From Piscinibacter defluvii (GTDB lineage Bacteria > Pseudomonadota > Gammaproteobacteria > Burkholderiales > Burkholderiaceae_C): a DNA stretch of 64,000 bases. Below, piece by piece: positions 1-8,650 of this stretch. The stretch's first letter is position 1. Each line of letters opens with the position of its first letter. The position numbers were made by a program, and so were the translations under genes. The notes beneath the pieces were generated by a model, which saw only the letters and a program-made list of their open reading frames with translations, made no database searches and was not told the origin of the DNA. The DNA lies in assembly GCF_004011805.1 (NCBI RefSeq), contig NZ_RCHJ01000015.1, forward strand, positions 124,001 through 188,000, read 5' to 3'.

Positions 1-739
1 TCGCGACACCCGCCTCGGCGAGCGTCGGCACGTCCGGCAGCAGCGCGGAGCGCCGCAGCGTCGTGACCGCGAGCGGGCGCAGCTTGCCGCCCTGCACCAG
101 CGGCAGCACCGACGACAGCTGGTCGAAGTGGAGGTCGACGTGGCCGCCGGCCAGGTCGGTGTTCGCGGGTGCGCTGCCCTTGTAGGGCACGTGCACGAAG
201 CGGACCACGGTCGCCTCCTGGAACAGCTCGCCGACGATGTGGTTGCCGCTGCCGCTGCCGGCGGAGGCCATCGTCATCGCGCCGTTGCGGCTGCGTGCGA
301 GGGCCAGCAGTTCGGAGACCGACTTCACCGGCGACGACGGGCCCACCACCAGCACCATCGGCACGCTCGCGATCAGGCCCACCGGCGTAAAGTCCCTGAT
401 CGAGTCGTAGGGCAGCTTCGGGTACAGCGACGGCGCGGCGAGGTGGTTCACCGGCGACGCGATGCCCAGCGTCGTGCCGTCCGGCGCCGACTTCGCGACG
501 GCATCGAGACCGACGGTGCCACCGGCCCCGGCCTTGTTCTCGACGACGACGGGCTGGCCCAGCTCCTTCGCGAGCTCCGGCGCGAGGATGCGCGCGCTCA
601 GGTCGACGTTGCCGCCCGGCGGAAAGGGAACGATCAGCCGGACCGGCTTGTTCGCGGCCGGGCTCTGCGCCGGGCTCGCCAGCGGCAGCGCAAGCAGCGC
701 TGCAATGAGCAGACGACGGCTGCGGATCAGCATGACCAT
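1..739 (-). CDS. Bug/TctC-family periplasmic solute receptor, C-terminus cut by window edge
   Basis: Periplasmic receptor of the Bug (TctC) family, which binds carboxylates and related small molecules. 246 codons are visible and the C-terminus lies beyond base 1. A hydrophobic signal peptide (about residues 4-24, ending near SPAQS) leads into the family hallmark RLIVPFPPGG, followed by VVVENKAGAGG and later VHVPYKGSAPA and LLPDVPTLAEAG. It is the last gene of the minus-strand operon. The start ATG at 739 shares its A with the TGA of the upstream Bug gene (TGATG), so translational coupling is likely; a second ATG at 733 is possible. The ligand cannot be read from sequence. It is one of four paralogues in this operon, none with TctA/TctB membrane partners in view. 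Confidence 0.93.
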   Translation of the reverse strand, partial: MVMLIRSRRLLIAALLALPLASPAQSPAANKPVRLIVPFPPGGNVDLSARILAPELAKELGQPVVVENKAGAGGTVGLDAVAKSAPDGTTLGIASPVNHLAAPSLYPKLPYDSIRDFTPVGLIASVPMVLVVGPSSPVKSVSELLALARSRNGAMTMASAGSGSGNHIVGELFQEATVVRFVHVPYKGSAPANTDLAGGHVDLHFDQLSSVLPLVQGGKLRPLAVTTLRRSALLPDVPTLAEAGVA

Positions 740-1698
740 CACTCCACCTTCAGGTTGAGGTCGCGCGCGAGGCGCGTGTTGGCGTCGATCTCGCGCACGA
801 TCTGCGCCGCGAAGGCCTCGCCGCAGACGCCACCGGGCTCGAGGCCGGCCGACGCGAGGCGCTCGCGCGCGGGCTCCGATCGCGCAAACTCGGCCGCCTC
901 GCGGCTCAGCACGCGCAGTGCCTCGGCCGGCGTGCCGGCCGGGGCCAGCACCCCGTACCAGGTGTCGATCACGAAGCCCTTGACGCCGGCCTCCTCGAAG
1001 GTCGGCACCTCAGGCAGCAGCGCCGAGCGCTGGCGCGAAGCGACCGCGAGCGCCTTCAGCTTGCCGGATTTCAGGTGCGGCAGCACCGAGCCGACCGTCG
1101 CGAACGACAGGTCCACCTGGCCGCCGATCAGGTCGGTCACCGCGGGCGCCGCGCCCTTGTAGGGCACGTGCACCATGCTCGTCCCGGTCAGCCGGCGGAA
1201 CTGCTCGGTGGCGAGGTGCGGCGAGCTGCCCTGGCCGGGTGTCGCATAGGTGGAGGCATCGGGCTTGGCCTTCACGCGGGCGAGGAACTCGGCGACGTTC
1301 TTCACCGGCATCGACGGGCCGACGACGAGCACCGTCGCGCTGCTGGCGATCGTGCAGACCGGCACGAAGGACTTCGCCGCATCGAACTTGATGCGTTCGC
1401 CGTACAGCGCCGGAATCATCGTGTGGTTGGTCGCCGCGGCGAGCAGCGTGAGGCCGTCCGGCTTCGCGGCCGCAACGGCCTCGGTCGCGAGCACGGCGTT
1501 CGCGCCCGGCTTGTTCTCGACGATGACCGGCTGGCCCAGCGTGCGGGCCGCCTGGTCGGCGAACGCGCGGGCGACGAGGTCGGACGGTCCGCCGGCGGCG
1601 AAGCCGACGACGAGCTTGACGGGCTGGGCCGGGTAGCCCGGCGCCTGCGCGGATGCGGTGCCGGCCACGAAGGCGGCGAGCCACAGGACACGGTGCAT
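739..1698 (-). CDS. Bug/TctC-family periplasmic solute receptor
   Basis: 319 residues, normal for the family. A signal peptide (MHRVLWLAAFVAGTASAQA) is followed by the receptor signature KLVVGFAAGGPSDLVARAFA, then VIVENKPGAN, HVPYKGAAPAVTDLIGGQVD and LLPEVPTFEEAGV. It should be exported and bind a small organic acid. It lies 26 bases downstream of the SMP-30 gene and overlaps the next Bug gene by one base. The glycine-rich motif reads GFAAGGPS rather than the usual PFPPGG, a modest divergence from its neighbours. It probably serves the same catabolic operon; the ligand is unknown. Confidence 0.95.
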   Translation of the reverse strand: MHRVLWLAAFVAGTASAQAPGYPAQPVKLVVGFAAGGPSDLVARAFADQAARTLGQPVIVENKPGANAVLATEAVAAAKPDGLTLLAAATNHTMIPALYGERIKFDAAKSFVPVCTIASSATVLVVGPSMPVKNVAEFLARVKAKPDASTYATPGQGSSPHLATEQFRRLTGTSMVHVPYKGAAPAVTDLIGGQVDLSFATVGSVLPHLKSGKLKALAVASRQRSALLPEVPTFEEAGVKGFVIDTWYGVLAPAGTPAEALRVLSREAAEFARSEPARERLASAGLEPGGVCGEAFAAQIVREIDANTRLARDLNLKVE

Positions 1699-1724
1699 GG
1701 AAGGGTCTCCTCTTGGTCTTCGGA

Positions 1725-2651
1725 TCAGCGGCGGGAGCGGTGGATCGGGCCGCCCGGGGTGTCGAGCGTCGCGCGCAGCACGCTGCCGGTGACGGACTCG
1801 GTGCAGTACAGCGTCCGCCGGTCCGGCCCGCCGAATGCGACGTTGGTCAGCGAGCTGCCGGCACAGCTGCGCAGCACGCATTCCGGCTCGGCACGGTGGT
1901 TCAGCACCCAGGCATATCCGAGCCCGGGATTGGCGACGATCAGGCGCCCGGCTTGATCGACGGCCAGGCCATCCGGGCCGCTGGGCCCGTACGAGGTGAA
2001 GAACGCGCTGACCTTCGAAACGCTGCCGTCCTCCAGCAGGGGCACGCGCCATACCTGGTTGCCGCGCGTCACGGCGAGGAAGAGCACGCGCTCGTCGGGC
2101 GACAGCGCAACGCCGTTCGGGCTCGGCACGTTGGCCAGCAGCAGGTCCAGCTGCCCGTCCGGGCGCAGCCGGTAGAGCCGGCCGGTCGGGTCGTGCAGGC
2201 CGGTCTGGCCCTGGTCGGTGAAGTAGAGGTTGCCGATGCTGTCGAAGACCAGGTCGTTGACGCCCTTGAAGCGCTCGCTGTTGCGGCGGTCGAGGAAGGG
2301 CCTCACTGCGCCGGTGGCGACGTCGACGGCCATCAGGCCGTTGCGGTAGTCGGTCACCAGCAGTTCGCGGTCGTTCAGGAACTTCGCGCCGTTGGGCTCG
2401 CCGTCCCACTCGGCGACCTGCGACCATTCGCCCTGCGAGTCGATGCGGAAGATGCGGCCGAACGGAATGTCGGTCACGTAGAGGTTGCCGGCGCCGTCGA
2501 ACACCGGCCCTTCGAGGAAGGAGTCGGTCGGCTGGCCGCCGCGGTTCGCGTCCGCCCAGCTCGAGCGCACGCCGGTGCGGCGAAAGCGATCCGGCAGCCG
2601 CGTGAACACCTCGGTGTCGCGCACCTGCGGAGGCTGCAGCAGCGTGATCAT
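1725..2651 (-). CDS. SMP-30/gluconolactonase/LRE family protein
   Basis: 308-residue six-bladed beta-propeller of the SMP-30/gluconolactonase family. Members hydrolyse sugar or other lactones using a bound divalent metal. Visible family segments are FLEGPVFDGAGNLYVTDIPFG near the N-terminus (metal-ligand Glu), GVNDLVFDSIGNLYFTDQG, PNGVALSPDERVLFLAVT and GPDGLAVDQAGRLIVANPG (the Asp near the active centre). No signal peptide, so it is probably cytoplasmic. The ATG at 2651 overlaps the upstream Bug gene's TGA (ATGA), which fixes the start. In this operon it may open a lactone made during breakdown of the imported substrate; the true substrate is not known. Confidence 0.9.
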   Translation of the reverse strand: MITLLQPPQVRDTEVFTRLPDRFRRTGVRSSWADANRGGQPTDSFLEGPVFDGAGNLYVTDIPFGRIFRIDSQGEWSQVAEWDGEPNGAKFLNDRELLVTDYRNGLMAVDVATGAVRPFLDRRNSERFKGVNDLVFDSIGNLYFTDQGQTGLHDPTGRLYRLRPDGQLDLLLANVPSPNGVALSPDERVLFLAVTRGNQVWRVPLLEDGSVSKVSAFFTSYGPSGPDGLAVDQAGRLIVANPGLGYAWVLNHRAEPECVLRSCAGSSLTNVAFGGPDRRTLYCTESVTGSVLRATLDTPGGPIHRSRR

Positions 2652-3613
2652 TCCTTCTTGATCCCGGCGGCCTTGACGGTCTCGGCCCAGCGCGAGTGCT
2701 CGGCGGCGAGGAACTTGCGGAAGTCCTCCGGCGACGAGGCGACGATGCGCGAGCCGAGGGCGTCGAAGCGTTCCTTGACCTCGGGCAGCGCCATCACGTC
2801 GCGGATCGCGGCGTGCAGCGCGTTCACGGTCTCGGCCGGCGTGCCCGCGGGCACGAACATCCCGTTCCACTCGTAGACCTCGTAGCCCTTGACCGCGCTC
2901 TCGCCGATCGTCGGCACGTCGGGGTAGCCGGGGTTGCGCGCGCCGGAGGTGATCGCCAGCGGCTTGACCATGCCGCTCTTCACGTGGGCGGTCAGCGCGG
3001 GCACGTTGCCGAAGCCCAGGTCGATCTCGCCGGAGAGGATGGCCTGGATGAACGGGCCGCCGCTCTTGTAGGGCACGTGCGTCAGCGCGATGCCGGCCTT
3101 CTGCGCGAACAGTTCGGCGCCCATGTACTGCACCGTGCCCTGTCCACCGGAGCCGAAGGTCAGCTTGCCGGGCGACTGCTTCGCCGCCTTGATCAGGTCG
3201 GGCAAGGTGTTGTACGGCGAGCTCTTCGGCACGGCGACCAGCATCGGCGTGACCGCCACGAGCGACAGCGGCTGCAGGTCCTTGTCGGGGTCGTACGGCA
3301 GCTTCTGCAGGTGCGGGTTGATCGACAGCGGCGTCGCGTCGTAGAGAACGGTGTAGCCGTCGGCCGGTGCGCGGGCGACCTCGCCCTGGCCGATCACGCC
3401 GCTGGCGCCCGCCTTGTTGAGCACGACGACGGTGGTCTTCAGGCGCGGCCCGAGGTGCTGGGCCACCAGCCGCGCGAGCGCGTCGGCGGTGCCGCCGGGC
3501 GCGTAGGGCACGACGAGGCTGATCGGCTTGTCGGGCCAGGCCGCGAAGGCCGGGGCGATGCTGCAGGCGGCGGCCAACGCGAGCAGTGTGCGGGCGAGGA
3601 ATCGGCGTTTCAT
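2648..3613 (-). CDS. Bug/TctC-family periplasmic solute receptor
   Basis: 321 residues. Signal peptide MKRRFLARTLLALAAACSIAPAFA, then WPDKPISLVVPYAPGGTADALARLVA, VVVLNKAGASG, ALTHVPYKSGGPFIQAILSGEID and PGYPDVPTIGESAVKG, the standard landmarks of Bug receptors. It overlaps the SMP-30 gene by four bases (ATGA), so the two are likely translationally coupled, and it sits 40 bases downstream of the cyclase-family gene. It is probably a high-affinity periplasmic receptor for a substrate or intermediate of this operon. It could act in sensing as well as uptake, as some Bug proteins do. Ligand unknown. Confidence 0.95.
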   Translation of the reverse strand: MKRRFLARTLLALAAACSIAPAFAAWPDKPISLVVPYAPGGTADALARLVAQHLGPRLKTTVVVLNKAGASGVIGQGEVARAPADGYTVLYDATPLSINPHLQKLPYDPDKDLQPLSLVAVTPMLVAVPKSSPYNTLPDLIKAAKQSPGKLTFGSGGQGTVQYMGAELFAQKAGIALTHVPYKSGGPFIQAILSGEIDLGFGNVPALTAHVKSGMVKPLAITSGARNPGYPDVPTIGESAVKGYEVYEWNGMFVPAGTPAETVNALHAAIRDVMALPEVKERFDALGSRIVASSPEDFRKFLAAEHSRWAETVKAAGIKKE

Positions 3614-3653
3614 CGGGTCGTCTCCTGGTGGGTGTGGGGTGTCGAGGTCGGGG

Positions 3654-4718
3654 TCAGACCGTCGCGATCGGCGTGACCGGCGAGCCCACCGCGCCGGGCA
3701 GGCGCAAGGGCGGCGCGGTCAGCAGGAAGCGCGAGCGGCCGTGCGCGCGCAGCCAGCCGGCGAGCTCGGTCAGGTACCAGAGCTCGCCGAGGTGGATGCC
3801 GTTCTTGAACAGGCAGTGCTCGTGCAGCGGCAGCCGCGGCCGGCGCAGCGGCTGCGGGTGCTGCAGCTTCGGCACGACCAGCTCGACGGCCGGGTTGTCG
3901 GCGATCAGGCAGGCGAGCCGGACGTCGACGATCCAGTCGAGCAGCCGCCGGTCGTGGCCATCGAGGCCGCTGCCGGTGGCGTGCAGCACGTCGAGGTCGG
4001 GCTGGCGGTTCATCGCCAGCAGCGTGTCGGCGAAGCCGGTGTGCAGGCACACCATGTCGCCGGGTTCGATCGTGATGCGGTCGGCCTCGAGGATGCGCAT
4101 CAACGCGTCGTAGCCGACCGCCTGGCGCGTGCGGCCGAGGTGGTGGGCCAGGTCGATCAGCACGCCGCGGCCCTGCACGCCGTGCTCGGCCAGCCGTTCG
4201 ATGCCGAGCGCGCCGGCCACCGGCTCGGGATAGCGGGCGTGCGCCTCGCTCGCCGCCGCGTCCTCGCGCGCCGGCCGGATCTCCGCGCCCGCGCGGAAGC
4301 CGTTGTAGAAGACCGCCTCGTCGATGCCGTCGCCGTCCGCATCGAAGCGGCTGCCGACGTGCGCGAGGCTGTCCCACTGCGTCGAGTACTGCAGGCTCAT
4401 CAGCACCAGGTCGTCGTTGACGACGTCGGTGAGTTCCGGGTCCTCGCTCGCGTAGGACCAGCAGAAGCCCTGCTGCCCGGCGCTGCGGCCGTCGCGCGTG
4501 ACCGCATAGCGGCGCGGCGCGATGCGGCGCGGGTTCATCGCCTGCCCGCCGGGCACGTCCAGCGGCAGGCTGAGGCAGAAGCTGCGGCCGTGGCGGACTT
4601 CGGCGATGCCCTGCAGCACCTTCTCGGGCGTCACCAGGTTCATGCGGCCGCGCTGGTCGTCCGGCCCGAACTCGCCCCAGTGGCTGCCCTCCGGGGCATG
4701 GACCCAGCGCCGGCTCAT
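3654..4718 (-). CDS. cyclase family protein (kynurenine formamidase-like hydrolase)
   Basis: 354 residues of the cyclase family (PF04199), a metal-dependent fold that includes kynurenine formamidase and isatin hydrolase. Segments seen: FCLSLPLDVPGG near the N-terminus; QYSTQWDSLAHVGSRFDADGDG, corresponding to the metal-binding region usually written HxGTHxDxP; LAHHLGRTR; and CLHTGFADTLL. No signal peptide. It starts 7 bases after the dehydrogenase stop. Members cleave amide or lactam-like C-N bonds or ring-open cyclic substrates, so it may carry out a ring-opening or deformylation step in this catabolic operon. The exact substrate cannot be assigned, and the first histidine motif is degenerate relative to kynurenine formamidase. 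Confidence 0.88.
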   Translation of the reverse strand: MSRRWVHAPEGSHWGEFGPDDQRGRMNLVTPEKVLQGIAEVRHGRSFCLSLPLDVPGGQAMNPRRIAPRRYAVTRDGRSAGQQGFCWSYASEDPELTDVVNDDLVLMSLQYSTQWDSLAHVGSRFDADGDGIDEAVFYNGFRAGAEIRPAREDAAASEAHARYPEPVAGALGIERLAEHGVQGRGVLIDLAHHLGRTRQAVGYDALMRILEADRITIEPGDMVCLHTGFADTLLAMNRQPDLDVLHATGSGLDGHDRRLLDWIVDVRLACLIADNPAVELVVPKLQHPQPLRRPRLPLHEHCLFKNGIHLGELWYLTELAGWLRAHGRSRFLLTAPPLRLPGAVGSPVTPIATV

Positions 4719-4725
4719 CGTGTCC

Positions 4726-5649
4726 TCAGCCGTGCAGCACGGCCAGCGCGTTCTGCGCCGCGCCGACGCCCATCTTCACGTAGGCATCCGCCGTCACGCC
4801 GCCGATGTGCGGGCTGAGCGTGATGCGCGGTTCGCCGTGGAAGGGATGCGGTGCCGTCATCGGCTCGACGGCGAAGCTGTCGAGACCGGCGCTGGCCACC
4901 TGGCCGCTGCGGATCGCCTCGAGCAGCGCCGCCTCGTCGATCAGGCCGCCGCGGGCGGTGTTGACGATCAACACGCCCTTCCGGCAGGCCGCGAGGGTCT
5001 GCGCATTGAGCAGCTTCGCGTTGTCGGCGGTCAGCGGGCAGTGCAGCGAGATGGCGTCCGATTCGCGCCAGACCGTCGCCAGGTCCACCGACTGCACATG
5101 GGCCGGCAGATCCTTCGCGAACGGATCGAAGCCGATCACGCGCATGCCCATCGCATCGCACATACGCGCGAAGCGCAGGCCGATCGCGCCCAGGCCGACG
5201 AGGCCAATCGTGCGGCCCTCGAGCTCGACGCTCTTGTGCGTGGCCTTGTCCCAGTGGCCGGCGTGCATGCGTGCGTTCAGCGTGACGACCGACTTCGCGC
5301 AGGCGAGCAGCAGCGCCAGCGCGTGCTCGGCGACGGCCGCCGCGTTGGCGCCCGCGGCCGCGACGACCTGGATGCCGCGAGCGGCGGCAGCCGTCTTGTC
5401 GATCGTGTCGGTGCCGCTGCCGTGCTTGGAGATCACCTTCAGGCTCGGGGCGGCGGCCATCGCGGCGGCGCCGACCTTGCCGTAGCGCACGATGATCGCC
5501 ACCGGGTCGTGGTGGCGGCACAGCGCGACGATATCGTCCTCGGTCGGCGCCTTGCCGGCGTAGATCACCTCGTAGTCGCCGAGCAGCGCCAGCGCCGGGG
5601 CGGCGAGGTCGTTGCCGGTGACGAGGAAGACGGGCCGCTTCGTGCTCAC
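4726..5649 (-). CDS. D-isomer-specific 2-hydroxyacid dehydrogenase
   Basis: 307 residues. NAD(P)-dependent oxidoreductase interconverting a 2-keto acid and its D-2-hydroxy acid. The nucleotide-binding motif GLVGLGAIG is followed by the aspartate-bearing strand VIGFDP. Later come VNTARGGLIDE with the catalytic arginine region, FAVEPM, and the catalytic-histidine segment LSPHIGGVT. The start is GTG at 5649, which overlaps the TGA of the RraA gene (GTGA). The phosphoglycerate dehydrogenase-like substrate domain brackets the Rossmann domain. With the aldolase and Bug receptors alongside, it likely reduces or oxidises a keto acid released by RraA-type cleavage. Confidence 0.93.
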   Translation of the reverse strand: MSTKRPVFLVTGNDLAAPALALLGDYEVIYAGKAPTEDDIVALCRHHDPVAIIVRYGKVGAAAMAAAPSLKVISKHGSGTDTIDKTAAAARGIQVVAAAGANAAAVAEHALALLLACAKSVVTLNARMHAGHWDKATHKSVELEGRTIGLVGLGAIGLRFARMCDAMGMRVIGFDPFAKDLPAHVQSVDLATVWRESDAISLHCPLTADNAKLLNAQTLAACRKGVLIVNTARGGLIDEAALLEAIRSGQVASAGLDSFAVEPMTAPHPFHGEPRITLSPHIGGVTADAYVKMGVGAAQNALAVLHG

Positions 5650-6344
5650 AGCGATTCCCCTTCGCCGATCACGCCGGCCGTGCGCAGCGCGCCGTCCAGC
5701 CAGCCCGGGCGCAGCGACTTGCGGCTCTTGATGTCGGCGATGCGCTTCGTCTCCGCGGCCACCTTCTCGGCGGCGAGCGGCAGCATCGCCGCGGCCTTCT
5801 CGCGCTCGATCACCGTCACGCCGTCGGCGTCGCCGACGACCAGGTCGCCCGGCTTCACGCTCACGCCGCCGATCGAGATCGGGTGGTTGAGCCGGCCCGC
5901 GACGCTCTTCGTCGGCCCGTTCGGGTTGAGCCCGGCCGCGAACATCGGGAAGCCGAGTTCGCGGATCGCCTCGCTGTCGCGCACCGCGCCGTCGATGACG
6001 ACCGCGGCAACGCCGAGCGCCACCGCCTGCTGGCTCATGATCTCGCCCATCAGCGCGCTGCTCAGGTCGCCCTTGCCATCGACGACGATCACGTCGCCGG
6101 GCTTGGCCACCGCGAGCGCGGCGTGGATCATCAGGTTGTCGCCCGGGCGCAGCTCGACCGTCAGCGCCGGGCCGGCGAAGCGCATCGACGGCGCCAGCGG
6201 CGCGATGCGCCCGTGCAGCGCCCCGCGGCGCCCGGCGACGTCGGCGAGGATCGACGACGGGAACTGCGCGGCCTGCTCGACGATGCCGGGCTCCACGCGT
6301 TCGAAGTCCCGGACCACGTCCGGGCATGCAGCGGCTTGACTCAT
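5646..6344 (-). CDS. RraA family protein, 4-carboxy-4-hydroxy-2-oxoadipate/HMG aldolase-like
   Basis: 232 residues of the RraA-like family. In metabolic operons these are usually class II pyruvate aldolases (4-hydroxy-4-methyl-2-oxoglutarate / 4-carboxy-4-hydroxy-2-oxoadipate aldolase) with oxaloacetate decarboxylase activity. Seen: GPALTVELRPGDNLMIHAAL, VIVVDGKGDLSSALMGEIM, VIDGAVRDSEAI (the R-D pair of the active site) and LVVGDADGVTVI. The C-terminal helix is longer than in the RNase E inhibitor RraA. It lies between the first Bug gene (55 bases away) and the dehydrogenase (GTGA overlap). Context favours an aldolase releasing pyruvate or oxaloacetate; the specific substrate is inferred, not shown. 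Confidence 0.88.
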   Translation of the reverse strand: MSQAAACPDVVRDFERVEPGIVEQAAQFPSSILADVAGRRGALHGRIAPLAPSMRFAGPALTVELRPGDNLMIHAALAVAKPGDVIVVDGKGDLSSALMGEIMSQQAVALGVAAVVIDGAVRDSEAIRELGFPMFAAGLNPNGPTKSVAGRLNHPISIGGVSVKPGDLVVGDADGVTVIEREKAAAMLPLAAEKVAAETKRIADIKSRKSLRPGWLDGALRTAGVIGEGESL

Positions 6345-6399
6345 GAGAATCTCCTTCGGGTGTTCGGGGTGGCCGCGGGGAGCGGCCGTTGGCGGACGG

Positions 6400-7368
6400 T
6401 CAGTCGACCTTGGCGCCGGATTCCTTGACGACCTTGCCCCAGCGCGGAATCTCGTCGCGGATCAGCGCGGCGAACTGCTCGGGCGTGCCGCCGGCCGCGT
6501 CGGCGCCTTCGTCGCCGAGGCGCTTGGCGGTTTCGGGTTCCTTCAGCACCTTGTTGAACTCGGCGTTCAGCCGGGCCACCACGTCCTTCGGCGTGCCGGC
6601 CGGGGCCAGCAGGCCGAACCAGGTGACCGCGTCGAAGCCCGGGTACCCCGACTCGCCGATCGTCGGCACGTTCGGCAGGTCGTCGACGCGCTTGGCCGAG
6701 GTGACCGCCAGCGGCCGCAGCTTGCCCTGCCTGATCTGGGCGAGCAGTGTGGGCACCGACGACATGTAGAGGTCCACCGTGCCGCTCACGACGTCGGTCA
6801 GCGCCTGCGCCGCGCCCTTGTACGGCACGTGCTGCGTCTTCACGCCGGCCGCCTTCTGGAACAGCTCGCTCGTCAGGTGCGCCACCGTGCCGTTGCCCGG
6901 CGACGCGAAGTTGATCTGCCCCGGCTTGGCCTTGGCGGCATTCACCGCGTCGGCCAGCGTCTTGTAGGGCGTCGTCATGCCGGTGACCATGACCAGCGGC
7001 GCGTTGGCCACCAGCACGATCGGCAGCAGGTCCTTCTGCGGGTCGTAGGGCAGCTTCGTGTACAGCGTCGGGTTGATCGCGAGGTTGCTCGACTGGCCGA
7101 GCACAAGGGTGTAGCCGTCCGGCGGCGCCTTGGCCACCGAATCGACGCCGAGGTTGCCGCCGGCGCCGGGCTTGTTGTCGATCACGAAGGTCCAGCCGGT
7201 CGCCTTGGCGACGCGCTGGCTGGTCTCGCGGGCGATGATGTCCGTGCCGCCGCCGGGCGGGAACGGCACGACGATGCGGATCGGCTTGGTCGGCCAGCTC
7301 TGTGCCTGGGCGGCACAGCCGAAGGTGACGGCGGCCAGCGCGAGCGCGAGGCGTCGGATCGAGGGCAT
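6400..7368 (-). CDS. Bug/TctC-family periplasmic solute receptor, first gene of the operon
   Basis: 322 residues. Signal peptide MPSIRRLALALAAVTFGCAAQA, then WPTKPIRIVVPFPPGGGTDIIARETS, FVIDNKPGAGGNLGVDSVAK, QHVPYKGAAQALTDVVSGTVDLY and DDLPNVPTIGESGYPG. Of the four receptors it matches the family pattern most closely. The ATG at 7368 fits the signal peptide; longer in-frame extensions lack one. As the promoter-proximal gene it is probably the most highly expressed receptor. It is transcribed divergently from the LysR gene at 7500. Confidence 0.95.
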   Translation of the reverse strand: MPSIRRLALALAAVTFGCAAQAQSWPTKPIRIVVPFPPGGGTDIIARETSQRVAKATGWTFVIDNKPGAGGNLGVDSVAKAPPDGYTLVLGQSSNLAINPTLYTKLPYDPQKDLLPIVLVANAPLVMVTGMTTPYKTLADAVNAAKAKPGQINFASPGNGTVAHLTSELFQKAAGVKTQHVPYKGAAQALTDVVSGTVDLYMSSVPTLLAQIRQGKLRPLAVTSAKRVDDLPNVPTIGESGYPGFDAVTWFGLLAPAGTPKDVVARLNAEFNKVLKEPETAKRLGDEGADAAGGTPEQFAALIRDEIPRWGKVVKESGAKVD

Positions 7369-7431
7369 GGTGTCTCCGTGGATGCCTTGGCGCCGGCGTC
7401 GGGAGCGATGCGGGCGCGGGGTCTGGCGGCA

Positions 7432-7461
7432 AGTATTGGCGCCGGCAGGCGTACAGTCCAA
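7432..7461 (-). promoter_or_regulatory. candidate sigma-70 promoter for the Bug/RraA operon
   Basis: Read on the minus strand, TTGGAC (7461-7456) and AATACT (7437-7432) are separated by 18 bases, a plausible -35/-10 pair 64 bases upstream of the first Bug start. The 131-base divergent region also holds ATCG-N15-CGAT (7461-7483) near the -35, where a LysR protein could bind. Inference only. Confidence 0.35.
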
Positions 7462-7499
7462 TCGATAGTTTCTTGGAACCGATCAACGGGACTTTTGCA

Positions 7500-8390
7500 A
7501 TGGACCTGCGGGACCTGCGCTACTTCGAGACCATCGCCGAGCTGCAGCACCTGGGCCGCGCGTCGGCCCGGCTGCACCGCACGCAGCCGGCGCTGACCAG
7601 CAGCATCCGGCGGCTCGAGGCGGCCTGCGGCGCCGCGCTGTTCGAGAAGGCCGGCCGCGGCATCCGGCTCACCGAAGCAGGCAAGGTGCTGCAGAAGTGG
7701 GCGCAGCGCATGCGCTTCGACGTCGAGGACGCGCAGCGCGAGCTGCAGTCGATCGGCGCGGGTCTGACCGGTCACGTGCGCATCGGCATCGTGCCGACGG
7801 CGGCGCAGTTCCTGCTGCCCGCGGTGGCGCGGCAACTGCTGCAGGAGGCGCCGGGCGTGACGATGCGGACCGTCGTCGGCCTGGTCGATACCTTGAAGCC
7901 GCAGCTGCGTGCCGGCGAACTGGACCTGGTGGTCGGCACCGAGAGCGCACCGGAGGCCGGCTGGGTCTCGGAGCCGCTCGCCGAGGACACCATCGTGGTG
8001 GCGGCGAGCGAGCGGCACCCGGTGTTCCGGTCAGGCCTCACGCTGGGGGAACTGACGTCCTATCCGTGGGCGCTGCAGCCTCCCGGCGCGCCGACGCGCG
8101 ACTGGCTGGACCACACCTTCGACCGCCACCGCCTGCCCCGCCCGCGCGTGCAGGTCGAGACCACGATGCTGCTGATGCTGCCGACCTTGATCGTGCAGAC
8201 GGGGCTGCTGAGTTTCATCTCGCGCCATCACCTCGAAGGTGACGCGCGCATCCGGGGCCTCAAGGAGGTGCCGGTGAAGGGCGCGGCGATGCGGCGCCGA
8301 CTCGTGATCATGTACCGAGCCCATGGCTACGTGTCACCGGCGACCCGTCGCCTTCTCGAACTCTTCGGGCAATTCGCAAAGCAGGCATAG
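7500..8390 (+). CDS. LysR-family transcriptional regulator
   Basis: 296 residues. The N-terminal winged helix-turn-helix reads DLRDLRYFETIAELQHLGRASARLHRTQPALTSSIRRLEAACGAALFEK, a classic LysR DNA-binding domain. A periplasmic-binding-protein-like effector domain follows from about residue 90 (GHVRIGIVPTAAQFLLPAV). The start at 7500 places the HTH at the usual distance; an in-frame ATG at 7473 would add nine residues. It is divergent from the Bug/RraA/dehydrogenase operon and is the obvious candidate for its activator, with an operon substrate as inducer. Confidence 0.93.
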   Translation: MDLRDLRYFETIAELQHLGRASARLHRTQPALTSSIRRLEAACGAALFEKAGRGIRLTEAGKVLQKWAQRMRFDVEDAQRELQSIGAGLTGHVRIGIVPTAAQFLLPAVARQLLQEAPGVTMRTVVGLVDTLKPQLRAGELDLVVGTESAPEAGWVSEPLAEDTIVVAASERHPVFRSGLTLGELTSYPWALQPPGAPTRDWLDHTFDRHRLPRPRVQVETTMLLMLPTLIVQTGLLSFISRHHLEGDARIRGLKEVPVKGAAMRRRLVIMYRAHGYVSPATRRLLELFGQFAKQA

Positions 8391-8650
8391 CGGCGCGGAA
8401 GGTGGCCTTCGGGGCCGCGCCGGAGGGGCCGCATGTGGCCAGGACTTCCGGTTCAAGGTCGCGGCAGACAGCTGAGCTTCGCCGGCCGTGCGCACAGCGC
8501 GAAGGTCAGCGCTCCGGCTCGGCCCGTACTCATGTTGCCGGCCACCCGCCGACGCCTGCGAAGGGCCGCTGTCGGAAGGCGCAGGTCCCGCATCCCCGCG
8601 GCCCTGCCGCCGGAGCTGCGCCGCGGGTTTCGCGGCCACCGCGCGGGCCC

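Noticed and set aside
8391-8650. Possible small genes between the LysR and GH43 genes
   Set aside because: Short frames exist on the plus strand, but none has a ribosome binding site or non-shadow composition; no clear terminator either.
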